In this document: positions 1-11,600 of the stretch, piece by piece
How positions within the stretch are numbered: the first letter of the stretch is position 1
Layout of the letters: each line of letters opens with the position of its first letter
Assembly: GCA_019671005.1 (NCBI GenBank)
Contig: CM033752.1
Location: 992,001-1,056,000, forward strand
Source of the DNA: Hibiscus mutabilis
Taxonomy: Eukaryota > Streptophyta > Magnoliopsida > Malvales > Malvaceae
DNA length: 64,000 nt
Direction: 5' to 3'
Notes under the pieces: model-generated
Told to the model about the DNA's origin: nothing
Database searches by the model: none
The model's input: the letters and a program-made list of their open reading frames with translations, nothing else
Position numbers and translations under genes: made by a program

Positions 1-2
1 GC

Positions 3-210
3 GTTACTTCCAGATATGAGTAACGATTAGTGAAAATATTGGCATATGAAGTCAAAGAGTTAAGGAACAAGAAAATTCCACCGGTTAAAGTCCTTTGGAG
101 AAATCATAAAGTGGAAGAAGTCACATGGGAAACTGAAAGGAGAATGCGTGAGTAATACCCGAAATTGTTTGAAACGGGTAAACATTGAAAATTTGAGGAT
201 GAATTTTCTT
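3..210 (+). pseudogene. 3' end of Gypsy chromovirus integrase (chromodomain fragment)
   Basis: The frame starting at base 3 reads through a typical integrase C-terminus: a stretch like AYEVKELRNKKIPPVKVLW followed by RNHKVEEVTWETERRMRE. This is the C-terminal part of the chromodomain found in Del/Tekay-type chromoviruses, which tethers integration to heterochromatin. The frame carries a TAA near base 21 and another after RMRE (about base 150), where relatives continue into a PxLF motif that is still readable here, so the copy is dead. The rest of the polyprotein lies outside the window to the left. It is followed directly by a polypurine tract and an LTR, which fixes the orientation as plus. 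Confidence 0.75.
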
Positions 211-221
211 AAGAGGGGGAG
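211..221 (+). other. Polypurine tract of the chromovirus
   Basis: A purine run (aagagggggag) sits 3 bp upstream of the TG that opens the LTR, the expected place for the plus-strand primer of reverse transcription. It follows the frame of the degraded integrase end and confirms that the following repeat is a 3' LTR. Confidence 0.75.
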
Positions 222-1450
222 AATTGTAATATCCCAAAATTTTAACTAGTGACAAAAATGTAATTTTTGGAAGTTTAGGGGTTAAAGTATAAACTTTGGA
301 AAAGTTTAGGGACCAAAGTGTAATTTCAAAAGTTATGTAATCTAACCCCGTAAATGAATAGTTCACCCCCAAGAGTGACATCTCCGTGTTACCCATATTT
401 TTCGTACGAAGTTTATATTAATGGCTATAAAGCGATAAAGTTCAGAAATTTGGAAATCGTATTTTGGATCGAATAAAAATTGTTAAGCGTGATCGAATAG
501 AAATTGTTAAGCGTGCTCAACAATAGTCGTAATAGAATATTGTTATAAGATTTTCAAGTAGGGATTGTACCTGATAAACTTCTAGGTAATTATCGGTACA
601 TCGGATCGAGTTGAAATTTTAAAGACAGTTCCAAAGGTTATGAAAAATTCATAAAATATTATTTTATAAATATTTTATTATTTTGGTCGGATTCTAACTA
701 GATTTAGTTAGATTCTGATGGAGTGACTATAAAGCAATAAAGCTCAAAGAAAGAAAATTTGGAAATCGTATTGAGTGAAATTTGAATATTTGGATCGAAT
801 AAATGCCATAAATAAAAATCTAAGATATTTTGGAATGAGGCCGGTTGGAATGGAACCAATTTGGTTCAATTTTAATGGGGTGGCAATCTTTAAGATTTGT
901 TGTAAATAAAGTCTAGTTGGAGGGCAAATTGGTCCTTTGACATGGATGGCATTTTTGAAATATTTTGAAACTTTGAGGGCAATTTTGAAAGGTCAAAATA
1001 CACATGGATGAGATCTTGGCCATTGATTTTGATGAGATTAAATCTCAACCATTGGATTAAAAGGGCATTTTAGTAATTTCACTATTTAAATGAATTTAAA
1101 ATTCATTTATATTTACAAATGGCATAATTATAGAGATTGAAAGTTAAAGAACCAAAAGATGAAGACTACTCTTCATCTTCTTCATTTTGAAAGTAAAGGG
1201 GAAAGGGGAGAAAATTTCCAAGTTCGATTCAAGCCCCGAAACTCGATTTTCAGGTAATATTTTCAACTACAAAGTTGTTCTACTCTTCAAGTTCTATCTT
1301 TTGGTGTAAATAATTCATGGAAAACATGCTTTATTGATGAGAATTTTGCATGAGAAGAAATTAGGGCTTATGGAAAAAGTTTGGGGCTTTTGGAATTTTA
1401 TGATTTCATGATGAAATTCAAGTTGAAATCAAGCTAGTATAGTGTTAAAA

Positions 1451-1510
1451 TCATGTTATTGAGTTGAGATTTAAACCCTATCATGTTATTGAGTTGAGAT
1501 TTAAACCCTA
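1451..1510 (+). repeat. Perfect 30-bp tandem duplication inside the LTR
   Basis: Bases 1451-1480 and 1481-1510 are identical. The unit begins tcatgttattgagttgag and ends with a telomere-like aaaccctа-type hexamer. It looks like a recent slippage or unequal-exchange duplication within the chromovirus LTR. Confidence 0.85.
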
Positions 1511-3359
1511 CATATTTTAGTTTGTATGAAGATGATTAGGGTTTATGGATTCAAGTTTGATTTAGGGTTTTTGATGTTGGATAATTGATCTAGTAAGCTT
1601 GAATTGTTATTTGGAAGTAAAACCCTAAATTAAAGGTATATGGACCAATTCGGCAATTCTGAAAGTTAAAGGAATAATATGAATTTTTATGATTTTGAAG
1701 TGTATTTATGTTATTATTGAAGTTGGAGATGTGAAATTGAAGTTAGAATGTTAAACCGATGTTGAATCGAATTAGTGACCATTTTGACAGATTGTCAAAG
1801 TTAAGTGACCAGTTCAGAAATTAGGTTTTAGAGAAGGATTAAATCTGAATTTTTAGTTGAAATAATAGAATTCAAGTAGTAATGTTGATTTGAGGACTAA
1901 TTTGCAAAGTTAAGAAGCTTGAATCCTTATCTTTGCATTTTTAGTGACTATTTCGGAAAGAACGAAAAATTAGAGGGAATTATTTTTGAATAATTATTTG
2001 ATGAAGAAAGTGATACATTAGTGGTTTGAATCAAGTAAGGGGACCAAATTGACAAATAGCAAAGTAAGGAGAAATTAAAATAAAGTTTGAAGTTATTTAT
2101 GGAAATTGGGTAGGAAAACTGGATTTGGCAGTAAGTTTGAAAATAAACCATAAATTCTACAAAAATGGTTATATGGTGAATTTTATATCGATGTAAAGAT
2201 TTATTCGTCTAATTTATTTTAAAACAAACGGTGATTGATTTCAATTCATATATCAAAAGATATGAATTTTTAAGTGATGGAAGGTCAAAAAACAGAATAG
2301 CAGTCTGTTCCGAAATTCAATATTGGAATTCAACTTTGAAAATTTGCCATAAATCATACAAATTGAATCTAGGTTATTAGTTTATATGGTTGAAAATCTT
2401 ACCGGATCTAGTTTCGTTTCCAACAAACAGAAACTGATTTCGAGTTCCGAGTTAAAAGATATTAATTTTTACTCGATAAAGGTCACAAAAATTATAGAAC
2501 AGTTTCTGTCAGGACAACCCTGTAAATGGGAGTTTGATGAATTTTCATAATTTTTGTAGATTTTATTAAATTATGTGGCTTATACCGTTAGAACCGTTAT
2601 CGAATCTAGTTTCTACGGTATAAAGGAGATTAAGATTTAGTATGTTTCTACCCTGTAGAACTAAATCTTTGATGCTAGTGCAAGTTGACAGAAAATGGAA
2701 ATTGAGACAATTTGTGTCTAATGTTGGTTAGCAAGCTTGAAGGAATTATTTGAAGATCAAAATGGTCATCAAGGACCAAAAAATGAGTTTATGAACAGTA
2801 TAAGGAAGGAAAGAAATTTATGGAAATTTTTTATGTTGAATGATTAAATAGCTTAATTGAAATATTGTTAGAAGTGAATCTAACAAATGTTTATTTATAT
2901 TCATGTGATAAATGAAGTTGAATCCGAATCAAAAGAAGGTTCGAGGTACTATAAAGGAAAGGATCAATAGAGCTTAGTGAGGCATATTAATAAATGGCCA
3001 AGGTGAGTGCATTTCTAAATGTTTGCATTACATTGAAAATGGCATTGCATTTCTCTATAATACATGATATGATGCATTGCTCGACATGGAAAACTTGATG
3101 GAATACCAGGTACGAAATATTGTTAGCATAAATGATGATGCATTATGCATACATGAAATATGGATAATGACAAGACTAAAATGAAACAAGATACACCTGG
3201 GGATCCACGCCCATAGTGCAAATGCACTAACAAGGTGTTTATATAAGGAGCAAAGAGCGTCCTTATATGAGGAGCAAATAACGTCATCTTGAGTACGTAC
3301 TCTATAAGGCACTACGATGCAAATAGGCTATGGGGTTTCCATGGGCCTCTAGCCAGACA

Positions 3360-3740
3360 TGATGATAATATAACAAGATGATTACATGAAAGAACATGAT
3401 ACATGATAAAAATGTTACATGATAGAGATGTTACATGATACATGATACAGATGTTACATAATATATGATTCCGATGTTACATGTTACTTGCTATATATGT
3501 TATATGATACACGATACAAATGTTACATGAATACATGATACATGAAAAAGAAGTTACATGTCACATGACCGAGAACGACATGACATACATGATAGAATAC
3601 CTGTTATGCAAATGATGACATAAAGGAAGCATGATCATGATAGAGTACATGATATAGAAATGATTACATGATGAAAGCATGTCGATGATAAAGAATATAT
3701 TATGCAATAATAACATGATTTATATGATAGTTATGATACA
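3360..3740 (+). repeat. Degenerate tandem repeat rich in 'acatgatac/gatgttacatg'
   Basis: Irregular copies of a roughly 20-25 bp motif built from tacatgatac and gatgttacatg occupy this part of the LTR. The motif is AT-rich and self-complementary (catg-centred), so it can fold. I see no coding potential and treat it as part of the LTR. Confidence 0.6.
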
Positions 3741-5377
3741 TGACATATATACATTGTGATATACTTGCCATGTTATAGAGAAAAAGAAATGCACTTTTAT
3801 ATATGACACACTGTATTACATTATTTCATGTTTTTTTTAAAATAAATAAGTTTAACTGCCTCACTAAGTTCGTACTTAGCGTGTGTTTTATTTCACACGC
3901 AGGTTCTTCATATCAGAATTAGCAAGGAGGAGCCACTCATTTGAAAGTCAAGTTATCGGTAAGTGAAAGTACGTACATCTTTAAAATAGTCAGGAACTAG
4001 TGGGCATGTAATTATATTTTCAAGAAAACTGTTTTGCAAGCTTTAAAGTATATATATTTTTGAAGTATGATAGTACAAGGATACATAAAGTATGAAAATG
4101 AACCAATATTACCAATAAGTAAAAAGTATAATGGTTTAACCAGAATTTAAATCTTATCGCTTAGAATTTTTATAATCAAGAAAGGGTCTAGGCAACAAGC
4201 GACGTTTTCACCCTGAACAATATTTTCTTTTAAATAACTAAATTTTATGTTTTAAAAACTAATTTAGGGTTAAAACTAGCTACAATTGTCTAGAATTGTT
4301 TTCAGTTGAAATTTATAGAAAATGCTGTTTACCAAAAAAATTTCCAGTATATGTTTTTAGTAACATCTGTAATGTATATTTGTATTACGAATATACATTA
4401 TGGGTGTTAATGTGTTTTCTCTCGGCGCTACAAATAAATGATTTTTATATGGTTTTATACCTTGCTTTATTATGATCTGCATTATGGCTTGTATGGTTGA
4501 CATCATATGCATACGATTTTAGAATGTGTTTTTAATTATGATCTATGAAATATTTGATTTACGAAACATCGGAATTTACGAAAACTAGGATTTATGGGTT
4601 TATGGATTATGATCTATGAATTTATGGATTTATGAAGTATGTTTATAGAATATCTGATTTATGGAACTTTGTTTATGAAATTTTAGTTTTAAACATCATA
4701 TATGTATGAGCATGGGTTGAGATTTGTACGGGAAAGTTCAGTGGTTTCACCCTTCGGGCTGAATTCCATTTCGGATTGGCGGTTGTAGTGAGGAGTTCTG
4801 GGGAACTTTCCTCTTCTCTTGGTGGTTGTAGTTGGGTGCACTGCATTACGCTTGTGATATTGTGCCATTGTTTTATGTTTTAAAGAAACTTGAGAAAATA
4901 TTACTTTGTTTTACGACTATGGTTTCCCTGCACATTAGAGACACACTAAGCTCTTTAGCTTACTCCCCCATACTTTTCTTTTACAGATATCTTTGGACTT
5001 TAGGCGATGTAGTACTTGGAGGATCTCACATTTTATCAAGTTATTTTATTATTTAGTACGAAACTATTTTTAATTATTTAGATTATTATTTTGAGACATT
5101 ATTGTAATTTCATACTTTGAGACTAATTATTTTTGAGATTATTTTTGGCATTCATTTATTGTGGTTTTATTTCAGAGATTTTATTTAAATATTCAAATAT
5201 TAATTATGATATTTTTATTTTATTATTATGAGATATTTATTAAATTATAGTTATATATATTCTTTTTAACTTAAAGTATAATATTTAAAATTTATTTTCT
5301 TGAAGGAAAAGTTTTCAAACGTGACTTCCTAGATTCGACCTATTTCTTCTGGGCCGGGTTTAGGGGATTACATTTAG

Positions 5378-5390
5378 TGGTATCAGAGCC
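5378..5390 (+). other. Primer binding site complementary to initiator tRNA-Met
   Basis: TGGTATCAGAGCC lies 5 bp after the CA end of the 5' LTR (5372). This is the classical plant tRNA-Met primer site for minus-strand DNA synthesis. It proves that the repeat on its left is a 5' LTR and gives the orientation of the miniature element. Confidence 0.9.
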
Positions 5391-5707
5391 AAGTTCAACC
5401 CTCGGACTGTGAGGCTCACATAAAATTTTAAATCAAAAATGATTTTTTGCATGCATATTAAATATTTTTAGGCAAAATGGGATTTTCTAATAAGTATATT
5501 ATTTCAAAAAAAAATTAAAGATATATTTTGGAATAGAAATTCCAAGTACCAACTCTAATTCTAGGATTATTTCCTTTTATAGGTAGATTACTATGCTACC
5601 CTTTTATGTTGAAGAATGAGGAATTCAGAACGAAGAATTTTAAGTTGTGTCAGTTAATTTTTGGGATCTATCGCTAAGTCTGAAAATTTCGAGGATGAAA
5701 TTCCTTT

Positions 5708-5721
5708 TAAGGGTGGGAGAG
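5708..5721 (+). other. Polypurine tract of the miniature element
   Basis: A purine-rich run (aagggtgggagag) sits just before the TG at 5723 that opens the 3' LTR. The preceding words (aatttcgaggatgaaattcc) resemble the end of Gypsy polyprotein regions, such as the one near base 195 of this window, suggesting the interior arose by internal deletion of a coding parent. Confidence 0.75.
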
Positions 5722-7257
5722 TTGTAACACCCCAAAAATACTCCCAATTCAAAAACCTAATTTTAAAATCCCTAAATTCAAAGCCCTAGATATTGTGAAG
5801 TTAAAAATGAAACCCTAATTAAGAAATTTGAGAATTAATTGAATTTTAAACAAATTTAGTGACCTTTTTAGAAAAAAATGATATTTGGTGCCTACTTTGT
5901 GAAGCCTAGAAAATAATAAGGACTTGCCTTGTAATTTATCCAAAATTTTGGTTATATAACCCACGATTAGCCCTATTTTCCCCTGCATTCGCCGCTGCAG
6001 TCTTCCCTCTCCCTCTCTCGATTTATATTCGAAACATATCTCTCTTTTCTTTCTTTTATTTATTTAATTTGATCAAACCCCGTTGAACCTCTGGCACTGC
6101 TCAATTCAACTATGCCTTCGGTTGATTTGAAGATCAAATTCAGATAAGTATTCATGTATCATTAAATTTCGTTAGATTAGTATTTAGGAATAATTCTTTG
6201 ATCATAGTGATAATAGTAATAGTATTATTGTAGGATTATTCTCATAGGTACCAATACAGCTGGACACAATGCTTCTAATTCTGAAAAGCGCCTCAATCAG
6301 TAGGTTGAGTTTGCTTTGGCTAATGTGTGTTTTCTTCCGGTGCTACAAATAAATGATTTTTATATGGTTTTATACCTTGCTTGATTATGATCTGCATTAT
6401 GGCTTGTATGGTTGACATCATATGCATACGATTTTAGAATGTGTTTTTAATTATGATTTATGAAATATTTGATTTATGAAACATCGAAATTTATGGAAAC
6501 CAGGATTATGGATTTATGAAGTATGTTTGTGGAATATCGGACTTATGGAACTTTGTTTATGAAATTTTAGTTTTAAACATCATATATGTATGAACATGTG
6601 TTGGGATTTGTACGGGGAAGTTCAGTGGTTTCACCCTTCGGGCTGAATTCCACTTCGGATTGGCGGTTGTAGTGAGGAGTTCTGGGGAACTTTCCTCTTC
6701 TCTTGGTGGTTGTAGTTGGGTGCATTGCATTACGCTTGTGATATTGTACCATTGTTTTATGTTTTAAAGAAACTTGAGAAAATATTACTTTGTTTACGAC
6801 TATGGTTTCCCTGTACATTAGAGACACACTAAGCTCTTTAGCTTACTCCCCATAGTTTTCTTTTACAGATATCTTTGGACTTTAGGCGACGTGGTACTTG
6901 GAGGATCTCACATTTTATCAAGTTATTTTATTATTCAGTACGAAACTATTTTTAGTTATTTAGATTATTATTTTGAGACATTGATGTAATTTCATACTTT
7001 GAGACTAATTATGTTTTGGGATTATTTTTGGCATTCATTTATTGTGGTTTTATTTCAGAGATTTTATTTAAATATTCGAATATTAATTATGATATTTGTA
7101 TTTTATTATTATGAGGTATTTATTAAATTATAGTTATATATATATTCTTTTTAACTTAAAGTATAATCTTTAAAATTTATTTTCTTGAGAGAAAAGTTTT
7201 CAAACGTGACTTCCTAAATTCAACCTATTTCTTCTGGGCCGGGTTTAGGGGGTTACA

Positions 7258-7543
7258 GAGGATCCTCCCCTCGTTGCAACCTGTGGTGAATTAATAGATG
7301 AGCGTTGAAATTCCTTGGACCTTCAGAATCAATCCGCTCTGCATCAACTTTGTTACAGAACTTGAAAAGAAAACGACATTTTCCCAATTCTGAGACTGAG
7401 ATGCCTCTCATGGACGGAAAATTGATAACACTGGTTGTGAGAAAAAAAGCCTACGAAACAAAAATCATAGTTCACCTGTTGTTCCATTCTGGCATATCGA
7501 AATTCAGAAGATCGTCCTCTCCACTGCCAATAGCGAGAGCCAT
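7258..7543 (-). pseudogene. DUF4283-type (LINE ORF1/gag-like) protein fragment
   Basis: On the minus strand an ATG at 7543 opens MALAIGSGEDDLLNFD... and runs to a segment like VNYDFCFVGFF. After one frameshift near 7430 it continues as VINFPSMRG, LGKCRFLFKF, NKVDAERIDSEG and HLLIHHRLQRGEDP. This order of motifs is typical of plant DUF4283 proteins, the nucleic-acid-binding ORF1/gag-like family that usually ends in a CCHC zinc knuckle. The copy stops at GEDP because the 3' LTR of the miniature element begins there; the CCHC part is absent from the window. It is broken by both the frameshift and the insertion. The small ORF on the opposite strand (7305-7667) is its shadow. Confidence 0.7.
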
Positions 7544-7710
7544 GACGAGAGAAAAAGGACTAGAAAAGGATAAGAGAACGTGCTATGAACTAGAGAAGAA
7601 AACTTGCCAAAAGAGAGAAATAATTTTTTACGGTAACTCCTTCCCTTGCTATCGTATACTCCATTGACAACTTTGGCATTTGACAAAGGGGAAATTCTAG
7701 GGTAGGGCAT

Positions 7711-7932
7711 CCTAAAATGAGGCTATACAAAAATACTTACAAAAATAGTAAGAATTTTGATATAGACTTCTTGGTATATATAGAAATGCTTACAAAATAG
7801 TAAGAATTTCAGTATATACAGAAATACTTCTAGATTTTGTAAGTATTTCTGTATGTACATAAAAGTTAATACCGAAATTCATACTATTTTTATAAGCATT
7901 TCTGTATAGCTTCATTTTAACCTCATTTTAGG
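7711..7932. repeat. Foldback (MITE-like) element of ~220 bp
   Basis: The ends are inverted copies of cctaaaatgagg (7711-7722 and 7921-7932), and the arms continue as imperfect inverted repeats (ctatacaaaaatacttac against its complement near 7870-7910). There is no coding potential. I could not identify a convincing target duplication, so the superfamily is open. Confidence 0.65.
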
Positions 7933-7996
7933 CACTTAAAAAAACCCTTGACAAAGACTTCTCACGGAGAACAATTATGTGGATTCCATGAAGATG

Positions 7997-8295
7997 TCAT
8001 AAAGTAAGGGTAAAACTTTGATACACAAGCTGTGTAAAATTAATTTTACACAAGCCTGTGTATTTACACTATAAAAATCCAAATCCTAAATTCCTAACCC
8101 TAACCCTAAAAAACTAAACCCTAAACCTTAAACTCTATACACTAAATTCTAAACACTAACCTTAAATTCTAAACCCTACAACTTAAACCCCTAAACCTTA
8201 AACTGTAAGCTAAAACCCTAACCCCTAAAACTAAAAGGCACGTGTAAGTTAAAGTTTACACGACCTATGTATCAAAGTTTTTTTTCATAAAGTAA
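7997..8295. mobile_element. MULE-like MITE with 11-bp target duplication and telomere-like interior
   Basis: A perfect 11-bp direct repeat (tcataaagtaa) flanks the element at 7997-8007 and 8285-8295. Inside it, terminal inverted repeats carry the shared core aaaactttgataca and an imperfect continuation to gtgtaaa. The interior (about 8088-8245) is a degenerate array of ccctaaa-type words, like the plant telomere repeat but irregular and on one strand. Target duplications of 9-11 bp are typical of Mutator-like elements. It lies about 320 bp upstream of the sulfite oxidase start codon and so may lie in or near that promoter. Confidence 0.7.
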
Positions 8296-8611
8296 ACACC
8301 ACATAAAATAAATTCCAAAAAACAAAACCCATCAAATGCTATTTGTCTCTACTCTGTGTGTGGTGTTTTTAATTTATTAATAAAAAAACAAAGATTATCT
8401 TCAGTTGTTGAAGTGGGTCCTGCTTGCATATCAACGGTGGATGATTGGGCTCTTCCCCTTGTAATGGTAGCCTCGTCATCACCCAAGTATTTCTTTTTGG
8501 GAAACTAAATACAGTGTTTCTCTAGTTTCTCCATATTGCATAGCCGGCTCAACTGGATAGCTTCAGTTTTAGAGTTTTACAGAGAATTGAAGAAGAAGAA
8601 GGGTAGGGAAA
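8296..8611 (+). promoter_or_regulatory. Presumed promoter and 5' UTR of sulfite oxidase
   Basis: This is the sequence between the MITE and the start codon. It is AT-rich at the left and becomes mixed-composition from about 8400. I see no unambiguous TATA box and no upstream gene. The purine-rich gaagaagaagaagggtaggg just before the ATG is typical of a plant leader. The role is inferred from position only. Confidence 0.35.
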
Positions 8612-11600
8612 ATGCCAGGAATAAAGGGACCTTCTGATTATTCACAAGAACCGCCACGCCATCCTTGTCTTCAAATCAATTCCAAGGCAAGTTCTTTTTT
8701 GCTGTTTAATTCCTCGCTTTGCATCTGATTATTGAATTTCATTTGTTTTTATTTAGAGAAATGAGGTTTGATTTGATACGTGTTGATGTTAATCTGTGAA
8801 AAAGAATAAATTTTCTTGGATTCCAGCTTTTATTGAATTTCTTGAAAAATGGGTATCCAAATTGCTAATAAAGATGTTTCTTTGCCTATAGAATTGAATT
8901 GGGTGTCCAAATCTGCCTGCTTTAAGCCTAAAGTATTTTCCTTTTACCCTTTTTAAGTTTCCATTTGCAAATACATTAGTTGTAGAATATGTATCTATTG
9001 ATTAGAGTTTCAATGTGTAATTCACTTGGTATTGGCATCTTTGATCCAGGTGCCCTTCAACGCTGAGCCGCCGCGATCGGCTTTAGTTTCCTCTTATGTG
9101 ACTCCAGTGGATTTGTTCTACAAGAGAAATCATGGACCGATCCCAGTGGTTGATGACATAGAGAGGTTATATACTCTGTCCTCTTATTCCATTATAGCTT
9201 ACATTTTAATGTTATTTATCTTGATGGGGATCCTTACTGAGTTTCATACATGTTTCTGAAATGCAGATATTGTTTGGATATAACTGGTTTAATTCAAACT
9301 CCGAAAAAGCTGTACATGAGAGATGTCAGGTGAGTGATAGCATAGCTGATTGCAATCCAAGAAATAAACCGTATGTTTTAGAACTTTCTGAGAATTAATC
9401 TTGCATGAATCCAATTTATTCTTTAGTTTCTTCCCTGATTTTATTTTTCAATATTGTTAACTTAGTCTGTTTTTCAAACAATGTATTGAGAATTTTTTTA
9501 ATGATTAACAGGATGCTGCCAAAATACAATGTGACCGCCATTTTACAGGTAAGTTTCTTTAACATATTTGCTGCTGATTAATGTGGCACTGCAATTGTTG
9601 CATATTTTCACTGATCTGGCTTTGATGTTTTATTCAGTGTGCAGGTAATAGGAGGACTGCCATGAGCAAAACCCGAAAAGTGAGAGGAGTTGGCTGGGAT
9701 GTCGCTGCTATAGGGAATGGTTTGTTTTGTCGACTAGTTTTCTGAACTTGTATTTCACATGTGTGTAGGTACTAACATGCATATAGGCATGTGCACTCTT
9801 CACATTGTGGTACAGAATTATGAATGAATTAGAGTCTTCTTATTTCTTTCGGCTTTCTATTGATTCCCCCCTCCCCGAATCTATTTATATATTCATGCCG
9901 TTCTGTAAATTTAGTATGCATAACCACATCTCAAATTGTCATTATTGATGTGCTGTTATTTTTTACTTTATATCATATTTCTGACCTTTCAGCTATCTGG
10001 GGTGGTGCCAAACTGGCTGATGTACTTGAGCTCGTTGGGATACCAAAGTTGACAAGTAGCACCCAGTCTGGTGGAAAACATGTCGAATTTGTGAGCATTG
10101 ATAAGTGTAAGGTAGTAAGTTGGTCTATTGAATTTCATTATCAACTTTTCTGCTGTTAGATGACTTTCAATATGAGAACCTAACTTCATATTTTTCCTTT
10201 TGTGTTTTAAATAAACGTAGGAGGAGAATGGAGGCCCGTACAAGGCATCAATTCCACTTATTCAAGCCACTAACCCTGAAGCAGATGTTTTACTTGCTTA
10301 TGAGATGAATGGAGAGGTAAGGGAAACTAGCTCACACCATATAATAGTATTTTCTACGTTATACTTTTGCCTGGGCTTCATGATCATTGACATTTCGATG
10401 CCTTGAGTTGATGAAATTGATACTTATATAGTTCAATTGAGCTTTCTTTTTCTCATAATGTCCCATTGGGTTTCTCTGACATGAAGAATTGTTCCGTTTT
10501 CATGCTAAAGGCTCTCAACAGGGATCATGGTTATCCTCTGAGAGTAATTGTGCCTGGTGTTATAGGTGCACGTTCTGTCAAGTGGCTCGATTCTATCAAC
10601 ATAATAGCAGAAGAATGCGAGGTTGAAAGAGAGGTTTTATCTTTATGTTAAATTGATTTATCATTTTCCACATTGTTATCTGATTGAGTTCCATTTACTA
10701 CCTCATAGGGCTTCTTCATGCAAAAGGATTACAAGATGTTTCCTCCATCTGTCGATTGGGATAACATCAACTGGTCTACCAGGCGGCCACAAATGGATTT
10801 CCCGGTTCAGGTGTTACTAGATTTTGATTGAATTAGTCTAGTCTTATCTGTAAATTGCATGTTAATTGCTTGAAGGAAGGGTACTTAACACCTTTAGCTT
10901 AAGTTTTCTTGTAAGCTGTATAACAATGTGTCGAGATCCAGACAATCTGTGTTCATATTTAAATAAGATTTTTTTTGGCTAAACTAATAAAAAACCTTGA
11001 ACTTTACCACTTATTAACTAAACCCACTTCAGTTAGCCCTTAACCTTTTTAACTTGTATTCTAACAAGCCTTTGATCTTAAACTTATACCTAAATAAGCT
11101 CCTAACCTTTAATTTATATCTAAACAAACACTTAACATAAATGAACCTTCTACTTGCAAATAAGGGTTTATGTCATAGGTCAAAATCAAAGGATAAGGGC
11201 CTATATAGCTGTAAAAAAGTATAGGTGCTTATATAAGTCAAGCAGGATAGTTTAGGGGCTTTTCTTGATATTGTAGCCAGAAATTTTCTTTTACAAACTG
11301 ATTTTGCTCGAATGACCCGACTAATATTAGTTTCTTTGCTGGTTGCAGTCTGTGATTTGTTCTTTGGAAGACGTGCAGTCAATTAAACCTGGAAAGGTTT
11401 GTTCTCTTTGCAATCATCAGTTTATATAGGCGCAAGTGTATGTAAACATGATCATAGTCCTGTCATTATGAGATTGACTAGCCTTTATTCAGTTTCACTT
11501 GGCTTGTTTGACTTTAGAATTAATCCCATCTTTACAAAGGTTATTTCTTGTTTATACTTGAGATAATTGTCCAACTCCAATACACCAACAGTGAGGTTTT

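Larger units (their letters stand above)
225..4408 (+). mobile_element. 3' LTR of a Del/Tekay-like Gypsy element
   Basis: The LTR opens with TGTAATATCCCAAA directly after the polypurine tract. Its first ~200 bp align by eye with the start of the solo LTR at 41076 (shared ctataaagcgata and ttttcgtac motifs). Both also share a tcactaag...cttagcgtgtg palindrome near the 3' third (here about 3855-3885), probably in the transcript-end region. The right edge is approximate: the usual GTGTTACA end reads gggtgttaatg here, and from 4408 the sequence matches the middle of another LTR (6321 onward). At ~4.2 kb it is longer than the 3.0-kb solo copy, partly through internal repeats. No real gene lies inside; small ORFs on both strands are chance. 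Confidence 0.75.
4408..7257 (+). mobile_element. Miniature non-autonomous LTR retrotransposon (5' LTR truncated in window)
   Basis: Two direct repeats of ~95% visible identity bracket a 350-bp interior: a partial 5' LTR (4408-5372) and a complete 3' LTR (5723-7257, 1535 bp, TGTAACACCCC...GGTTACA). The interior begins with a tRNA-Met primer site and ends with a purine-rich tract, so every cis-element for retrotransposition is present but no protein is encoded. This places it with large-LTR, coding-free derivatives (LARD/TRIM-like) that are mobilised by related autonomous elements. The primer site and LTR start suggest a Gypsy parent. The first ~600 bp of the 5' LTR are missing at 4408, where the chromovirus LTR abuts, as expected if the chromovirus inserted there and the rest lies left of the window. 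Confidence 0.8.

Noticed and set aside
5378..5390. tRNA-Met-like sequence as a tRNA gene
   Set aside because: Only the 3'-complementary 13 bases are present, directly after an LTR; it is a primer binding site.
7305..7667. 120-residue plus-strand ORF
   Set aside because: It is antisense to the DUF4283 fragment, whose motifs are clear on the minus strand.
8088..8245. Interstitial telomere array
   Set aside because: The words are irregular and bounded by MITE terminal repeats with a target duplication, so this is element interior and not a true telomere remnant.
10973..11300. Possible MITE in a sulfite oxidase intron (repeated cctaac/ttaggggctt words)
   Set aside because: Inverted pairing is weak and no ends or target duplication could be defined.
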